Below, one piece after another: positions 8,823-17,657 of a DNA stretch of 64,000 nt (positions within the stretch are counted from its first letter, which is position 1; the number at the start of each line of letters is the position of its first letter). Below the pieces are notes generated by a model. That model ran no database searches and was not told the origin of the DNA. It saw only the letters and a list, made by a program, of their open reading frames with translations. The stretch is from Thalassospira lucentensis. Its GTDB lineage: Bacteria; Pseudomonadota; Alphaproteobacteria; Rhodospirillales; Thalassospiraceae. Location of the stretch: NCBI RefSeq assembly GCF_032921865.1, contig NZ_CP136684.1:2081001-2145000 (forward strand), written 5' to 3'. The position numbers and the translations under genes were made by a program.

Positions 8823-9440
8823 ATGAACCAACCGGTAATGGATTGGCCCGAAAGTCTCATGCCCGATGCCTTTCGCGGTCTTGATGTTTTGCGATCCGTT
8901 TCCGCGCGTGGTCAAAAGGCCGCCGGTCTGCTTTTGCAGCATGGCATCTGGAATGAACTTGCCGGGTTTGATCCCATTGTTGCCGGAACTTTTCCGATAA
9001 ATCTTGATATCGTCGGATCAGATGTCGATATTTTGTGCTATTGCCCGGATGCTGACGGTCTCGAAGCCCGGGTGCAGACGTCGTTTGGTTATCTTGATGG
9101 TTTTGGGTTGCATCACCGTCCAGCGACGCAGCATGTCGGTTCGGCCATTGTCGTGCGGTTTGTTCTGGATGACCTTCCGGTCGAAATTTTTGCCACAGGC
9201 ACGCCATCGCAAAGCCAGTTCGGCTTTCGCCATATGCTGGTCGAGGCGCGCGTGATCGCTCTTCTGGGCGAACGCTTTGCATCAGATATCCGGCAATTGA
9301 AACGGGGCGGAGTTAAAACCGAGCCTGCCTTTGCCCGCCTGCTGAAGCTTGGCGGGGACCCCTATATCGCCCTTGATGGATTATATGAACTAGGGCCTGA
9401 TGCCCTTCGTGATCGGGTTATGGCCGCGATCAATCCTTAA
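8823..9440 (+). CDS. DUF4269 protein, nucleotidyltransferase-like fold
   Basis: About 205 residues from ATG 8823; earlier in-frame ATGs at 8787 and 8811 exist but have poorer ribosome binding sites. The segment AGTFPINLDIVGSDVDILC carries a GSDxDI motif, the metal-binding signature of minimal nucleotidyltransferases, followed by a third acidic position in DDLPVEIFA. This fits the DUF4269 family. No activity has been shown that I know of. Its last 11 bases overlap the end of the convergent diguanylate cyclase gene. Confidence 0.75.
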   Translation: MNQPVMDWPESLMPDAFRGLDVLRSVSARGQKAAGLLLQHGIWNELAGFDPIVAGTFPINLDIVGSDVDILCYCPDADGLEARVQTSFGYLDGFGLHHRPATQHVGSAIVVRFVLDDLPVEIFATGTPSQSQFGFRHMLVEARVIALLGERFASDIRQLKRGGVKTEPAFARLLKLGGDPYIALDGLYELGPDALRDRVMAAINP

Positions 9441-10512
9441 GATCGTCGAGACTGCCAAATGTATAAAGCGCACGATAACGCACGGTATCACGTCCGCTTT
9501 CCTTGGCCTCGTAAAGGGCTTCGTCGGCAATTCTAAGGATGTCGTGAGGCTCGTACTGTCCCGTTGATTCATTGGATATCCAGGTCGCCCCGACACTGAC
9601 CGTGATTGGAACGGGATTGCCGTTCATATCGCTGACCCGGCATTGATCACGCACCGTATCGCACAGCTTGTAACCCAGATACATGGTCTGTTCGAGGCGA
9701 AGCCCGGGCAGGATACAGACAAATTCCTCGCCACCGAACCGGCCGACAATGTCATGATCGCGCAGGCTGGATGACATGATCGCGGCAATCCCTTGTATCA
9801 CCTTGTCACCGATCAGATGGCCATAGCTGTCATTGACCTTTTTGAAATGGTCGATATCGAGCATGAAGATACCCGCCGAACCCCCTTTTATCCGCGAACT
9901 CGACATTTCGCGCGCCAGCAATTCCTCGAGCCCGCGGCGGTTCCACACCCCGGTCAGGCTGTCGATCATCACATCGCGATGGGCGGCATCAAGGTCGGCC
10001 AGAAGCTGTTTCTGGCTGCGTTCGGTATAGCGCAGCGCCAGAACGGTTTCGACCCAGTGGGCCAGATCCTTCAGGGTTTCGATTTCGCTATCTGAGAAAT
10101 TGCGCGTTTTTGAATCGATAATGCAAAGTGTACCAAGCTTGAATCCTTCCGCGTTCGAAAGCGGAACACCGACATAAGACCGGATATGAGGGGCACCCGC
10201 CACTAGCGGATTGTCGCTGAAACGCTCGTCATTGATTGCATTGCCAACGACAAGCGGCGCGTCATGCATGATGGCATGCCCACAGAACGAAATATCGCGC
10301 GATGTTTCGGACGCACTCAGATTGACCCGTGATTTGAAAAACTGCCGATCGCCGTCAAGCAGGGAAATTGCCGTAAACTCGGTCTTGAAAATGCGTTCGG
10401 CCAAGCGCGTGATCCGGTCAAGCTCCGGGTCGCGAGGTGTCGACAGAATACCCATGCTTTCAAGCGATTTCTGCCGTTCGCTTTCGTTTTCCGGTATCGG
10501 TGCAACTTTCAA
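9430..10512 (-). CDS. Diguanylate cyclase with GAF sensor domain
   Basis: 360 residues: a GAF domain at about 25-165 (CGHAIMHDAPLVVGNAINDERF, then YVGVPLSNAEGFKLGTLCIID) and a GGDEF domain at about 185-345 with the intact active site GGEEF. The RxxD inhibitory site (RDHD) lies five residues before it, so the enzyme should make c-di-GMP and be product-inhibited. There is no membrane segment, so it is cytosolic. The start is TTG at 10510-10512 behind AGGAGA with 8-base spacing. It is a close paralogue of the gene just upstream. Confidence 0.92.
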   Translation of the reverse strand: MKVAPIPENESERQKSLESMGILSTPRDPELDRITRLAERIFKTEFTAISLLDGDRQFFKSRVNLSASETSRDISFCGHAIMHDAPLVVGNAINDERFSDNPLVAGAPHIRSYVGVPLSNAEGFKLGTLCIIDSKTRNFSDSEIETLKDLAHWVETVLALRYTERSQKQLLADLDAAHRDVMIDSLTGVWNRRGLEELLAREMSSSRIKGGSAGIFMLDIDHFKKVNDSYGHLIGDKVIQGIAAIMSSSLRDHDIVGRFGGEEFVCILPGLRLEQTMYLGYKLCDTVRDQCRVSDMNGNPVPITVSVGATWISNESTGQYEPHDILRIADEALYEAKESGRDTVRYRALYTFGSLDDLKD

Positions 10513-10554
10513 GCCGAATCTCCTGTGACGACATTGATCTATTTTAGGTAGAAT

Positions 10555-11640
10555 CTAGTGTCGTTCAAGTAGTCCTTTGGTGCGGTCTTTCAGCGGTTCA
10601 GCATTGAAGACAACCCTGTCACGGCCGCTGTATTTTGCGCTATAAAGTGCCTCGTCCGCCGTTTCAAAAACGGCCTTTCGGTTGATCGGGCCCATAACGG
10701 GCGAAAGCCACGTCGCCCCGATGGAGATTGTTAGATCAAGTGTTTTACCTTCGCTCGTTTCAATCGGGGTATTGCGTAGGATATCGCATAGTTTCTGGGC
10801 GATTTTCGGTGTCATGTCACGCGTCATGCCGGGAATGACACAGACAAATTCCTCGCCGCCGACACGGGCAATGATGTCGTTTTCCCGCAGATGATTTTTG
10901 AGCATTCCCGCAATGCTGATGATCACCTCATCGCCGATCAGATGCCCGTGAGTATCATTGACCGCTTTGAAGTGATCGATATCGCACAACAGAACGCCAC
11001 AGGGTTCGGGGACCGGTGCGCCATCCGGAGCCAGCTCGCGATCAAGGATTTCGTCAAGCCCGCGCCGGTTCCACAGCCCGGTCATCGGGTCCATCATGCT
11101 TTGGCGCACCGCATCATCAAGGTTCTGCAAAAGGCGTTTCTGGCTGAATTGCGCAAACCGCAGCAGCAAAACCATCTCGACCAGATAGGCAAGGTCCTTG
11201 AGGTTATCGATATCGCGTTCGCTCATCTCGCGCGGTTTGTTGTCAAAGATGCAAAGCGTTCCGATCGGATAACCCTCGTGATGATGCACAGGCATTCCGG
11301 CGTAAAAAATGATCGGTTCGTTACACGCCACCAACGGATTGTCGCAAAATCGCTGGTCGGCACGCGCATCGTTGATCACCATTGGTCCGGTTCGGGTGAT
11401 TGCATGTCCGCAGAACGAAATATCACGGCTGCTTTCGAGTTTTTCGAAATTTGCCCGTGATTTGAAAATTTGCCGGTCATGGTCCAGAACCGTCACCGTG
11501 GCCGATTTGACGTCAAAGATACGCTTGGCAAGCGACGTGATACGATCCAGTTCCGGTTCTGCATCAAAGGTTGCGATGCGCATTCGCGTAATGACGGCCT
11601 GACGTTCGGCTTCGTTATGCGGTATTGGAGCAAGTTCCAT
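10555..11640 (-). CDS. Diguanylate cyclase with GAF sensor domain (paralogue)
   Basis: 361 residues with the same plan as its neighbour: a GAF domain (CGHAITRTGPMVINDARADQRF; YAGMPVHHHEGYPIGTLCIFD) and a GGDEF domain with GGEEF and the inhibitory-site motif REND. Both proteins open with a matching -APIP-NE-ER segment and keep the same domain spacing, so they arose by tandem duplication. The insert in the GGDEF domain (DGAPVPEPCG) differs between the copies. ATG start with GGGGGAAAGA before it; 42 bases separate it from the second cyclase, so the two are probably co-transcribed. Confidence 0.92.
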   Translation of the reverse strand: MELAPIPHNEAERQAVITRMRIATFDAEPELDRITSLAKRIFDVKSATVTVLDHDRQIFKSRANFEKLESSRDISFCGHAITRTGPMVINDARADQRFCDNPLVACNEPIIFYAGMPVHHHEGYPIGTLCIFDNKPREMSERDIDNLKDLAYLVEMVLLLRFAQFSQKRLLQNLDDAVRQSMMDPMTGLWNRRGLDEILDRELAPDGAPVPEPCGVLLCDIDHFKAVNDTHGHLIGDEVIISIAGMLKNHLRENDIIARVGGEEFVCVIPGMTRDMTPKIAQKLCDILRNTPIETSEGKTLDLTISIGATWLSPVMGPINRKAVFETADEALYSAKYSGRDRVVFNAEPLKDRTKGLLERH

Positions 11641-11714
11641 TCTTTCCCCCGACCATGCTTCTGCCTTTTAAGTGGGAAGCCGACAGGGGATTTCCAGATG
11701 GAACGCAGTACCGG

Positions 11715-12155
11715 TCAGACAGAAACAACCGCGTCCCCAACGCGGATTGCACCGGGTTCGATGGTGCGGCACGTAACACCACCCCGCCAATCGGGGGAAA
11801 GCGCCTTTTCAAGGCCTGCGGCGGCTTCTTCCATCCGGCTACAGGGATCGGTTTCGCCGGTGATTTCAAGGACCAGATCACCGATCCGGATACGTGCCCC
11901 CGGCGTTCGTGGCAGTTTCATTCCCCGCACCAGCAAATTGGCCCTGCGCGTGGTCCATGGCAAATCCGCGTGGTCAATCTCGGCACAGGCCGCCAGCCAG
12001 TCCTCTTCGGCCAGAACCGTGATCTGGCGTTTGCGAAGCCTGCCGCGATAATCGCCATCAACACCGAGATCAAGACTGACATTAACCTTGTCCAGTGTTT
12101 CCATCGGTGCACGGGAACGGGTCTTGCGGGCGATACCTATCAGGGTGGCGGTCAT
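11715..12155 (-). CDS. MOSC domain protein
   Basis: About 146 residues from ATG 12155, which has GGAG 8 bases upstream; a longer form starting at 12182 would overlap nadB. MOSC domains are beta-rich modules from molybdenum-cofactor sulfurase C-termini that bind or carry sulfur or N-hydroxylated substrates. The sequence LVLEITGETDPCSRM holds the conserved Cys, preceded by NLLVRGMKLPRTPGARIRIG. It lies 14 bases after nadB and is probably cotranscribed. The substrate is unknown. Confidence 0.85.
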   Translation of the reverse strand: MTATLIGIARKTRSRAPMETLDKVNVSLDLGVDGDYRGRLRKRQITVLAEEDWLAACAEIDHADLPWTTRRANLLVRGMKLPRTPGARIRIGDLVLEITGETDPCSRMEEAAAGLEKALSPDWRGGVTCRTIEPGAIRVGDAVVSV

Positions 12156-12169
12156 GGCTGTTTCTCCGA

Positions 12170-13816
12170 TCAGGTTTTCCATTGGCCCGATACGACCCAG
12201 CGGCCGGCAAAGTTTTCGGGTACCAGAATGGTCTGGCGCGGGGTGGCGCTGTCATCGCGTTCCGGGTAATCGGTGGTGTAATGCAGACCGCGGCTTTCAT
12301 GGCGCCACAATGCCGACTGGATGATCAGCTTGGCAACCACCGACAGGTTGCGCAATTCAAGCAGGTCATTGGTGACACGGAAATTGCCGTAATATTCGTC
12401 GATTTCTGATAACAGCAGATCAATGCGATGCTGCGCACGTTGCAGACGCTTGGTGGTGCGCACAATGCCAACAAAGTCCCACATCACGTTGCGCAACTGT
12501 TCCCAGTTATGGGCAACGATGACTTCCTCGTCGGAATCGGTAATCCCGGTTTCGTCCCAGTCCGGCAGGTCATTGAAGCGGTCATCAACCGGAAGGGCTT
12601 CGACAATGTCGCTTGCCGCCGCCTCGCCAAATACCAGACATTCCAGAAGCGAGTTCGACGCCAGCCGGTTCGCACCGTGAAGGCCCGTTCCCGCACATTC
12701 GCCAATCGCATAAAGCCCGGTCAGATCGGTGCGCCCGCGAAGGTCGGTCAAAACCCCGCCGCAGGTATAATGCGCTGCCGGAACAACCGGGATCGGCTGT
12801 TTGGTCATGTCAATGCCATATGTCAGGCAGGTTTCATGGATGGTGGGGAAATGCTCGCGGATGAAATCCTCGCCCTTGTGCGTGATATCAAGGTAAACGC
12901 AATCCGCACCCAGCCGCTTCATTTCATGGTCAATCGCGCGCGCGACAATATCACGCGGGGCCAGTTCGCCGCGTTCGTCAAACCGGTCCATGAAACGCGT
13001 ACCATCGGCCAGCAGCAATTTGCCACCTTCGCCCCGAACGGCCTCGGTAATCAGGAATGATTTGGCCTGCGGATGATACAGGCAGGTCGGGTGAAACTGG
13101 CTGAATTCCATATTCATCACCCGGCAACCCGCACGCCATGCCATGGCAATGCCATCGCCTGTTGATCCGTCGGGGTTGGATGTAAACCGGTAAACCTTGC
13201 TCGCCCCCCCGGTGGCAAGCACCACGGTGCGCGCATTGAACGACCGGACCTTGCCGGTTGTCAGATCAAGCGCATAGGCCCCGATGCATCGGCGGCCTTC
13301 ACCGCCAAGCTTGCGGTCGGTCACCAGATCAATCGCAAGGTAATTTTCAAAAATCTTGATGTTCGGATGTTTGGCGGCCTCACCCTGCAAGGTGGTCTGT
13401 ACCGCCCGCCCGGTGGCATCGGCAGCATGAACGATGCGGCGGTGGCTGTGCCCGCCTTCACGTGTCAGGTGAAAGGGCTGGTCATTGCCGCCCTCCGGAT
13501 CACGGGTCAACTGGATGCCAAGTTCATCAAGCCATTTGATGGCATTGGGGGCATTGCGCGCTACAAATTCGACGGTATCGCGTTTGCACAGTCCGGCACC
13601 GGCAATCAGAGTATCTTCGACATGGCTTTCGATGCTGTCGGCGGCATCAAGAACGGCGGCAATCCCGCCCTGCGCCCAGTTGGTTGAACCATCGTCAATC
13701 TTGCCCTTCGATAGAACGGCTACCTTTACATGCGGGGCGAGTTTCAGTGCAGTGGATAAACCGGCAGCACCGCTGCCGATGACAAGCACATCATAATGGA
13801 AGGACAGATCGGTCAT
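12170..13816 (-). CDS. nadB: L-aspartate oxidase NadB
   Basis: About 548 residues. It oxidises L-aspartate to iminoaspartate with FAD, the first step of de novo NAD synthesis. The FAD motif [13 protein letters not shown] is near the N-terminus, then [12 protein letters not shown], the [15 protein letters not shown] loop, [11 protein letters not shown], and [15 protein letters not shown] with active-site residues. I placed the start at ATG 13816 ([16 protein letters not shown]), since the open frame to 13927 adds 37 residues unlike the family. Its promoter region carries a perfect dyad described separately. nadA and nadC are not adjacent. Confidence 0.96.
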   Translation of the reverse strand: MTDLSFHYDVLVIGSGAAGLSTALKLAPHVKVAVLSKGKIDDGSTNWAQGGIAAVLDAADSIESHVEDTLIAGAGLCKRDTVEFVARNAPNAIKWLDELGIQLTRDPEGGNDQPFHLTREGGHSHRRIVHAADATGRAVQTTLQGEAAKHPNIKIFENYLAIDLVTDRKLGGEGRRCIGAYALDLTTGKVRSFNARTVVLATGGASKVYRFTSNPDGSTGDGIAMAWRAGCRVMNMEFSQFHPTCLYHPQAKSFLITEAVRGEGGKLLLADGTRFMDRFDERGELAPRDIVARAIDHEMKRLGADCVYLDITHKGEDFIREHFPTIHETCLTYGIDMTKQPIPVVPAAHYTCGGVLTDLRGRTDLTGLYAIGECAGTGLHGANRLASNSLLECLVFGEAAASDIVEALPVDDRFNDLPDWDETGITDSDEEVIVAHNWEQLRNVMWDFVGIVRTTKRLQRAQHRIDLLLSEIDEYYGNFRVTNDLLELRNLSVVAKLIIQSALWRHESRGLHYTTDYPERDDSATPRQTILVPENFAGRWVVSGQWKT

Positions 13817-13964
13817 GATATCCCATCGCTTGTGAGGCAAGGCGACGGATGGCATCTGGCGCGGTGGCGTCATCATCCGGGGCCCGAACAGAAGCGGCAG
13901 AATAGGACTGCTTGTGACGAAGCTCAAACATTATCGTCGCAATTTTGCCAGCAATTACATTGAT

Positions 13965-13993
13965 ATTGTAACATGTCATGCTTGCATGACATG
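13965..13993. promoter_or_regulatory. Perfect 10+10 bp operator-like dyad between nadB and the GFA gene
   Basis: CATGTCATGC at 13972-13981 and GCATGACATG at 13984-13993 are exact inverted repeats with a 2-base spacer. On the minus strand TACAAT (13965-13970) could be a -10 for nadB, which would put the dyad over its spacer and -35. The dyad also ends 51 bases before the GFA start. It looks like a binding site for a dimeric repressor. I do not recognise the regulator. Confidence 0.6.
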
Positions 13994-14044
13994 CATCATC
14001 GCCCAGATACTGGGAAACGGAGTTTGATCAGAAGGGGAAGGTAG

Positions 14045-14464
14045 ATGAACGCATCGATACCATCCGGGAAAGTTCATTCTGGCGGCTGCCATTGCGGCGA
14101 AGTCCGTTATGAAGTGCACGGCAAATTGCATGATACCAAGATGTGTCACTGCAAACTGTGCCGTAAACTGCATGGCCATGTCAGTTCATATGCCCGGGTG
14201 GAAAAGGATGCCCTGCATCTGATCCGCGAAGAAGGATTGCGCTGGTATCGCCTTTCCGATCAAAGTGACCGGGGCTTTTGCAAGGAATGCGGATCATCCC
14301 TGTTCTGGCGACCGGTCCGTTCGCAGGAAGTTGCGATTACACCCGGAACGCTTGATGGTGCATCGGGCATATCGACATCTGCCCAGATGTTTTGCAAGGA
14401 CAAGGGCGACTATTACCCGATTGATCCGACGATCCCCACCTATGACGGGGATGACGAAGCCTGA
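14045..14464 (+). CDS. GFA family (glutathione-dependent formaldehyde-activating-like) protein
   Basis: 139 residues with the Cys pattern of the family: CHCGEVRYEV near residue 16, CHCKLCRKLHG at about 37-47 and FCKECGSSLFW near residue 80, which bind structural and catalytic zinc. GFA enzymes condense formaldehyde with glutathione, but most family members have no shown activity. ATG 14045 follows GAAGGGGAAGG, a strong RBS. Single gene, convergent with the RlmM-like gene. Confidence 0.9.
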   Translation: MNASIPSGKVHSGGCHCGEVRYEVHGKLHDTKMCHCKLCRKLHGHVSSYARVEKDALHLIREEGLRWYRLSDQSDRGFCKECGSSLFWRPVRSQEVAITPGTLDGASGISTSAQMFCKDKGDYYPIDPTIPTYDGDDEA

Positions 14465-14484
14465 TTGGACGAGTTGATGCGCAG

Positions 14485-15471
14485 TCAGTCCTGATCGGTC
14501 ACGCCGGGGACCTTCATCCAGGTCAGTTCGTGCTTGTTGTTGTAAAGATGCACGACCTTTGATCCGGGAATGTCGGCAAACTGGGTAATAGCAGAATAAT
14601 CAGTGTCGCCCTGCAGCTTGATGGTGCAGATGAAATTGGTTGCCATCCCGGCATCCATCCACTGATTGACCAGCTGGAACAACCGGTCCGGATAACATAT
14701 CACATCCGAACAGAGCCAGTCGATATAACCGACTTCATCGGGGTTAAGTCCGAATGCGCTTTCCTGCCGGAAATCGACACGTGGCAATTTGGCGATCTTG
14801 GGGTCAAGCCGCGCCTTGTCGATGCTGATCACATCGGTGCCAAATTCATGCAAAACCCATGTCCAGCCGCCGGGGCTGCCGCCCAGATCCATGGTGCGAT
14901 CACCAGCTTGCGGTGTTACCCCAAGCCGCGTGAAGGCTTCCCACAGTTTCAGATAGGCGCGGTTGGGCGGGGTGGTCTTGTCTTCTTCAAACTCGACCTC
15001 GCCGTTTTTCCACGGGCTGGAACAATCCATCGACGCGATGATCGTATCGGGATCTGTCAATGTCCATGAACCCAGTGGCGCGGTCGGGGCCGGTTCCCCA
15101 AAAACCTGCCGTTTGGCCGATACATGCGGCAGGTTGGCCTCGATCAGTTTCGCACGCGAAAAATGATCGAATTTGAACATGGCCCAGTTGCGCTGATTGA
15201 ATTTCAGGATTTTGGCCGCACCCTTGATCGACGGGATTGCCATACGCACCGGGTTGCGCCAGACATTCTGTGCCCAGAAAACCCGGCGTTCAGCGCCGGG
15301 TGCAAACATCAGCCGGTCGTGGCTTTCGATCACGTCGCCAAGTTCGGCGCGCAACTGATCTTCAAAGCCGACAGGGGCGAGATAGCCGGTCGCATCCATC
15401 GGTTCGATGACTGCATCGATACCGTCGGGGATGTCAAAAGTCCGGGTGGTGTGTGTCTGATCGTTTTTCAT
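14485..15471 (-). CDS. RlmM-like FtsJ-fold rRNA 2'-O-methyltransferase
   Basis: 328 residues. The C-terminal half is an FtsJ/RrmJ-type methyltransferase with SAM motif TMDLGGSPGGWTWVL, the acidic strand DVISIDKARL and SDVICYP. The N-terminal part resembles the THUMP-like half of RlmM (COG2933), which methylates C2498 of 23S rRNA. It is shorter than E. coli RlmM, and I cannot tell whether it has the same target. Transcribed alone, after the terminator of the upstream phytase-like gene. Confidence 0.82.
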   Translation of the reverse strand: MKNDQTHTTRTFDIPDGIDAVIEPMDATGYLAPVGFEDQLRAELGDVIESHDRLMFAPGAERRVFWAQNVWRNPVRMAIPSIKGAAKILKFNQRNWAMFKFDHFSRAKLIEANLPHVSAKRQVFGEPAPTAPLGSWTLTDPDTIIASMDCSSPWKNGEVEFEEDKTTPPNRAYLKLWEAFTRLGVTPQAGDRTMDLGGSPGGWTWVLHEFGTDVISIDKARLDPKIAKLPRVDFRQESAFGLNPDEVGYIDWLCSDVICYPDRLFQLVNQWMDAGMATNFICTIKLQGDTDYSAITQFADIPGSKVVHLYNNKHELTWMKVPGVTDQD

Positions 15472-15500
15472 GGGCCGCTTTTACGCTGATTTTGCCCAAT

Positions 15501-15537
15501 AAAAAAGCGGGAAAGCCGCATAACAGCTTTCCCGCTT
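15501..15537 (-). terminator. Rho-independent terminator of the phytase-like gene
   Basis: On the minus strand the arms AAGCGGGAAAGC and GCTTTCCCGCTT pair perfectly (15505-15537) around a 9-base loop and run into a T tract (15501-15506). It separates the secreted esterase-like gene from the RlmM-like gene. Confidence 0.9.
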
Positions 15538-15559
15538 CGTCAGGTGCCCGGATTACCGA

Positions 15560-16861
15560 TCAGAACTTGTCGGCCTGAACCAGACCGTCGATCAGAAGTA
15601 CCTTGGTGGCATCGCCCTTAATTCCGAAATCGTTGTCATTGATCAGGGCGAGCGCACCGTCACCCATAACCGCAAGACCTTCGATCTTGGTCGGGGCCAT
15701 CGGATAATCGGCACTGTCAAAACGAAGGGTTTTAACAACTGCCTTCAGGTCAAGCTTTGACAGGTCGTTTTCCTGTTCAAGCGACGGGCTGGTCGACATG
15801 TCGTCCCAGCGCGATGCCAGAATGTTCGATGCACCATCAAGTTTGACTTCATGCAGTTTGGTGGTGCCGTCGGTCCGTTCCAGAACCAGCAGGCGGTCAT
15901 CGCCAAGGCCAAGGACCTCGGAAATGCGCGGAGCATTCTGTTTATCGGACGGATCGTTGCGGAAGGTCTGCGGATCATCAAGCTGATAGATATATTCGCC
16001 TGCAAGCTCGCCCTTTACGCGGTCATAGACAAACAGACGGGTATTCTTGGCGGTTTTGTACGTATCGGCATTCGGGTTCGCCAGCGGGTTCTGCACCATG
16101 AAATACAGTTTGCTTTCATCGGGCGACACGGCCATCGATTCAATGCCGCGGTTGGTCTGGCGGGTGACAAGGATCGCCGGAAGACCGCCGCTAACCTTGT
16201 AGGCAGCACCTTCGAAGTCCTTTTCCGAGCCGGCCGGAACAATACGTTCATTAACCGTGCCATCAGCAGCGACATGCAGGATCGACGGGCCATTTTCTTC
16301 ACCGATCCAGTACGAACCATCCGACAGGCGAATGATACCTTCGGCATCGATCGACGAAACCGACTGTGCCAGTTCCTTGCCATTGGCATCGACCGGCTTT
16401 TCGGTTTTGGCAACTGACAGTTTGTTGGTCAAACCGGTCAGCGGCACACCATTCTGGTCTTTCAGCGCAATGACATCCTTGACGTCAAAGCTGCCGTCAT
16501 CATTCAGGAAGATGGTGTAGATCGACGGCGAATAATCCGGGGTCGGATAGACGCGAACCTTACGGCCCTGGCAAACGACATCTTCGGAAACGCCAAGCAC
16601 GTCCTGTACGTCATCGCAAACAAAGTTCGGACCGCGATCCGATACCGCATAAAACATATTGGCCGGATCACCCGGACGGCGATAGGCACCCGAACCGAAA
16701 CCAACCGTCAGGTCACGTGCCTTGCCGCCATCCACCATGACGGTCGACAGATTGTTAATTGCACTTTTGGTTTCGAAAACCTTGACGTCACCCGCCATTG
16801 CCGTTGTCGCAAGAAGCATGGCCGCAATACCGGCAAAACCGGCTGCAATCGTCCGTTTCAT
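15560..16861 (-). CDS. Secreted phytase/esterase-like beta-propeller protein
   Basis: About 433 residues from ATG 16861, which follows GGGGGATCACACC; the open frame extends 20 residues further but without a signal peptide at its start. Residues 1-23 are a Sec signal ending AMA-GD. The mature protein has repeated blades with Asp/Gly turns and segments such as GVPLTGLTNKLSV, SIDAEGIIRLSDGSYWIGEENGP and KIEGLAVMGDGALALINDND, matching the family annotated as esterase-like activity of phytase. Substrate unknown; location periplasmic or extracellular. Confidence 0.85.
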   Translation of the reverse strand: MKRTIAAGFAGIAAMLLATTAMAGDVKVFETKSAINNLSTVMVDGGKARDLTVGFGSGAYRRPGDPANMFYAVSDRGPNFVCDDVQDVLGVSEDVVCQGRKVRVYPTPDYSPSIYTIFLNDDGSFDVKDVIALKDQNGVPLTGLTNKLSVAKTEKPVDANGKELAQSVSSIDAEGIIRLSDGSYWIGEENGPSILHVAADGTVNERIVPAGSEKDFEGAAYKVSGGLPAILVTRQTNRGIESMAVSPDESKLYFMVQNPLANPNADTYKTAKNTRLFVYDRVKGELAGEYIYQLDDPQTFRNDPSDKQNAPRISEVLGLGDDRLLVLERTDGTTKLHEVKLDGASNILASRWDDMSTSPSLEQENDLSKLDLKAVVKTLRFDSADYPMAPTKIEGLAVMGDGALALINDNDFGIKGDATKVLLIDGLVQADKF

Positions 16862-17044
16862 GGTGTGATCCCCCACATCGTGTAATGCATACGAAGAAAC
16901 GCCCGAACCCGGTTTAAGCATCGGTTCAGGCGCAAGTGATGGAGTTCACATTAGAATTTTACTGTGACAGTTTGTTTGCGGTTGTGCGTCGTTTCCGTGA
17001 AACAACAGAAAGTCGTAATTTATCGTCGTGAGCCGGCGGGGCAG

Positions 17045-17647
17045 TTACCAGAAATCCTCGCGCCGGACAGTAAAGGTTTCCGCAACACTGGCATATTCGT
17101 GATAGCCCAGTCGTGCCAGTGGCTCGAACAGGGTGACATCGACCATGCCGTCACGAATGATTGCATCATCGATATGCAAACCGACCACTGTACCGATCAC
17201 CATCGCGTTTTTGCTTTGCGGGGTGTGGCCAGGCAGATTGACAATCTGGAACACCTTGCATTCCATATGGATCGGCACCCCCTTGATCCGATGGGCGGCG
17301 ACCGTTTGACCCGGTTCCTTTTCAAGACCGGCATAATCAAATTCGTCCTGTTCGGGCGGAAGCGGTGCCGAACAGAAATTGATTTCGCGCAGCATCGCAC
17401 GCGGGGCAACGGCGGCGATAAATTCGCCAGTTCCCCGCGCATTGTTCAGACTGTCAATTGATCCGCCAGATGCAAACATGACCATCGGCGGATTGCCGCA
17501 GACTGCATTGAAAAACGAATAGGGGGCCAGATTGGCGCGCCCGTGTTTATCGACCGTCGAAATCCAGCCAATCGGACGTGGCGCGACACAGGCCTTGAAC
17601 GGATCATGCGGCAGGTTATGGGGTGTTTTTCCGGGTTCGTAAAACAT
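17045..17647 (-). CDS. Flavin reductase family protein (flavoredoxin-like)
   Basis: About 200 residues from ATG 17647 (MFYEPGKTPHNLPHDPFK). The FMN-binding split-barrel signature is visible as VAPRPIGWISTVDKHGRANLAPYSFFNAV, followed by NARGTGEFIAAVAPRAML. Such proteins bind FMN and reduce it with NAD(P)H or carry electrons. It begins 10 bases after the deaminase gene and is the last gene of the nucleobase operon. That may be coincidence or may signal an oxidative step for a nucleobase; no RutA-like oxygenase is present in the window. Confidence 0.85.
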   Translation of the reverse strand: MFYEPGKTPHNLPHDPFKACVAPRPIGWISTVDKHGRANLAPYSFFNAVCGNPPMVMFASGGSIDSLNNARGTGEFIAAVAPRAMLREINFCSAPLPPEQDEFDYAGLEKEPGQTVAAHRIKGVPIHMECKVFQIVNLPGHTPQSKNAMVIGTVVGLHIDDAIIRDGMVDVTLFEPLARLGYHEYASVAETFTVRREDFW

Positions 17648-17657
17648 GATGTTTCCG

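Noticed and set aside
13817..13927. Longer nadB start
   Set aside because: The extra 37 residues do not match L-aspartate oxidases; the internal ATG at 13816 gives the normal N-terminus.
16950..16970. PHO-box-like CTGTCAC before the phytase-like gene
   Set aside because: Only one half-site is present; the second at the required spacing is missing, so phosphate control is not supported.
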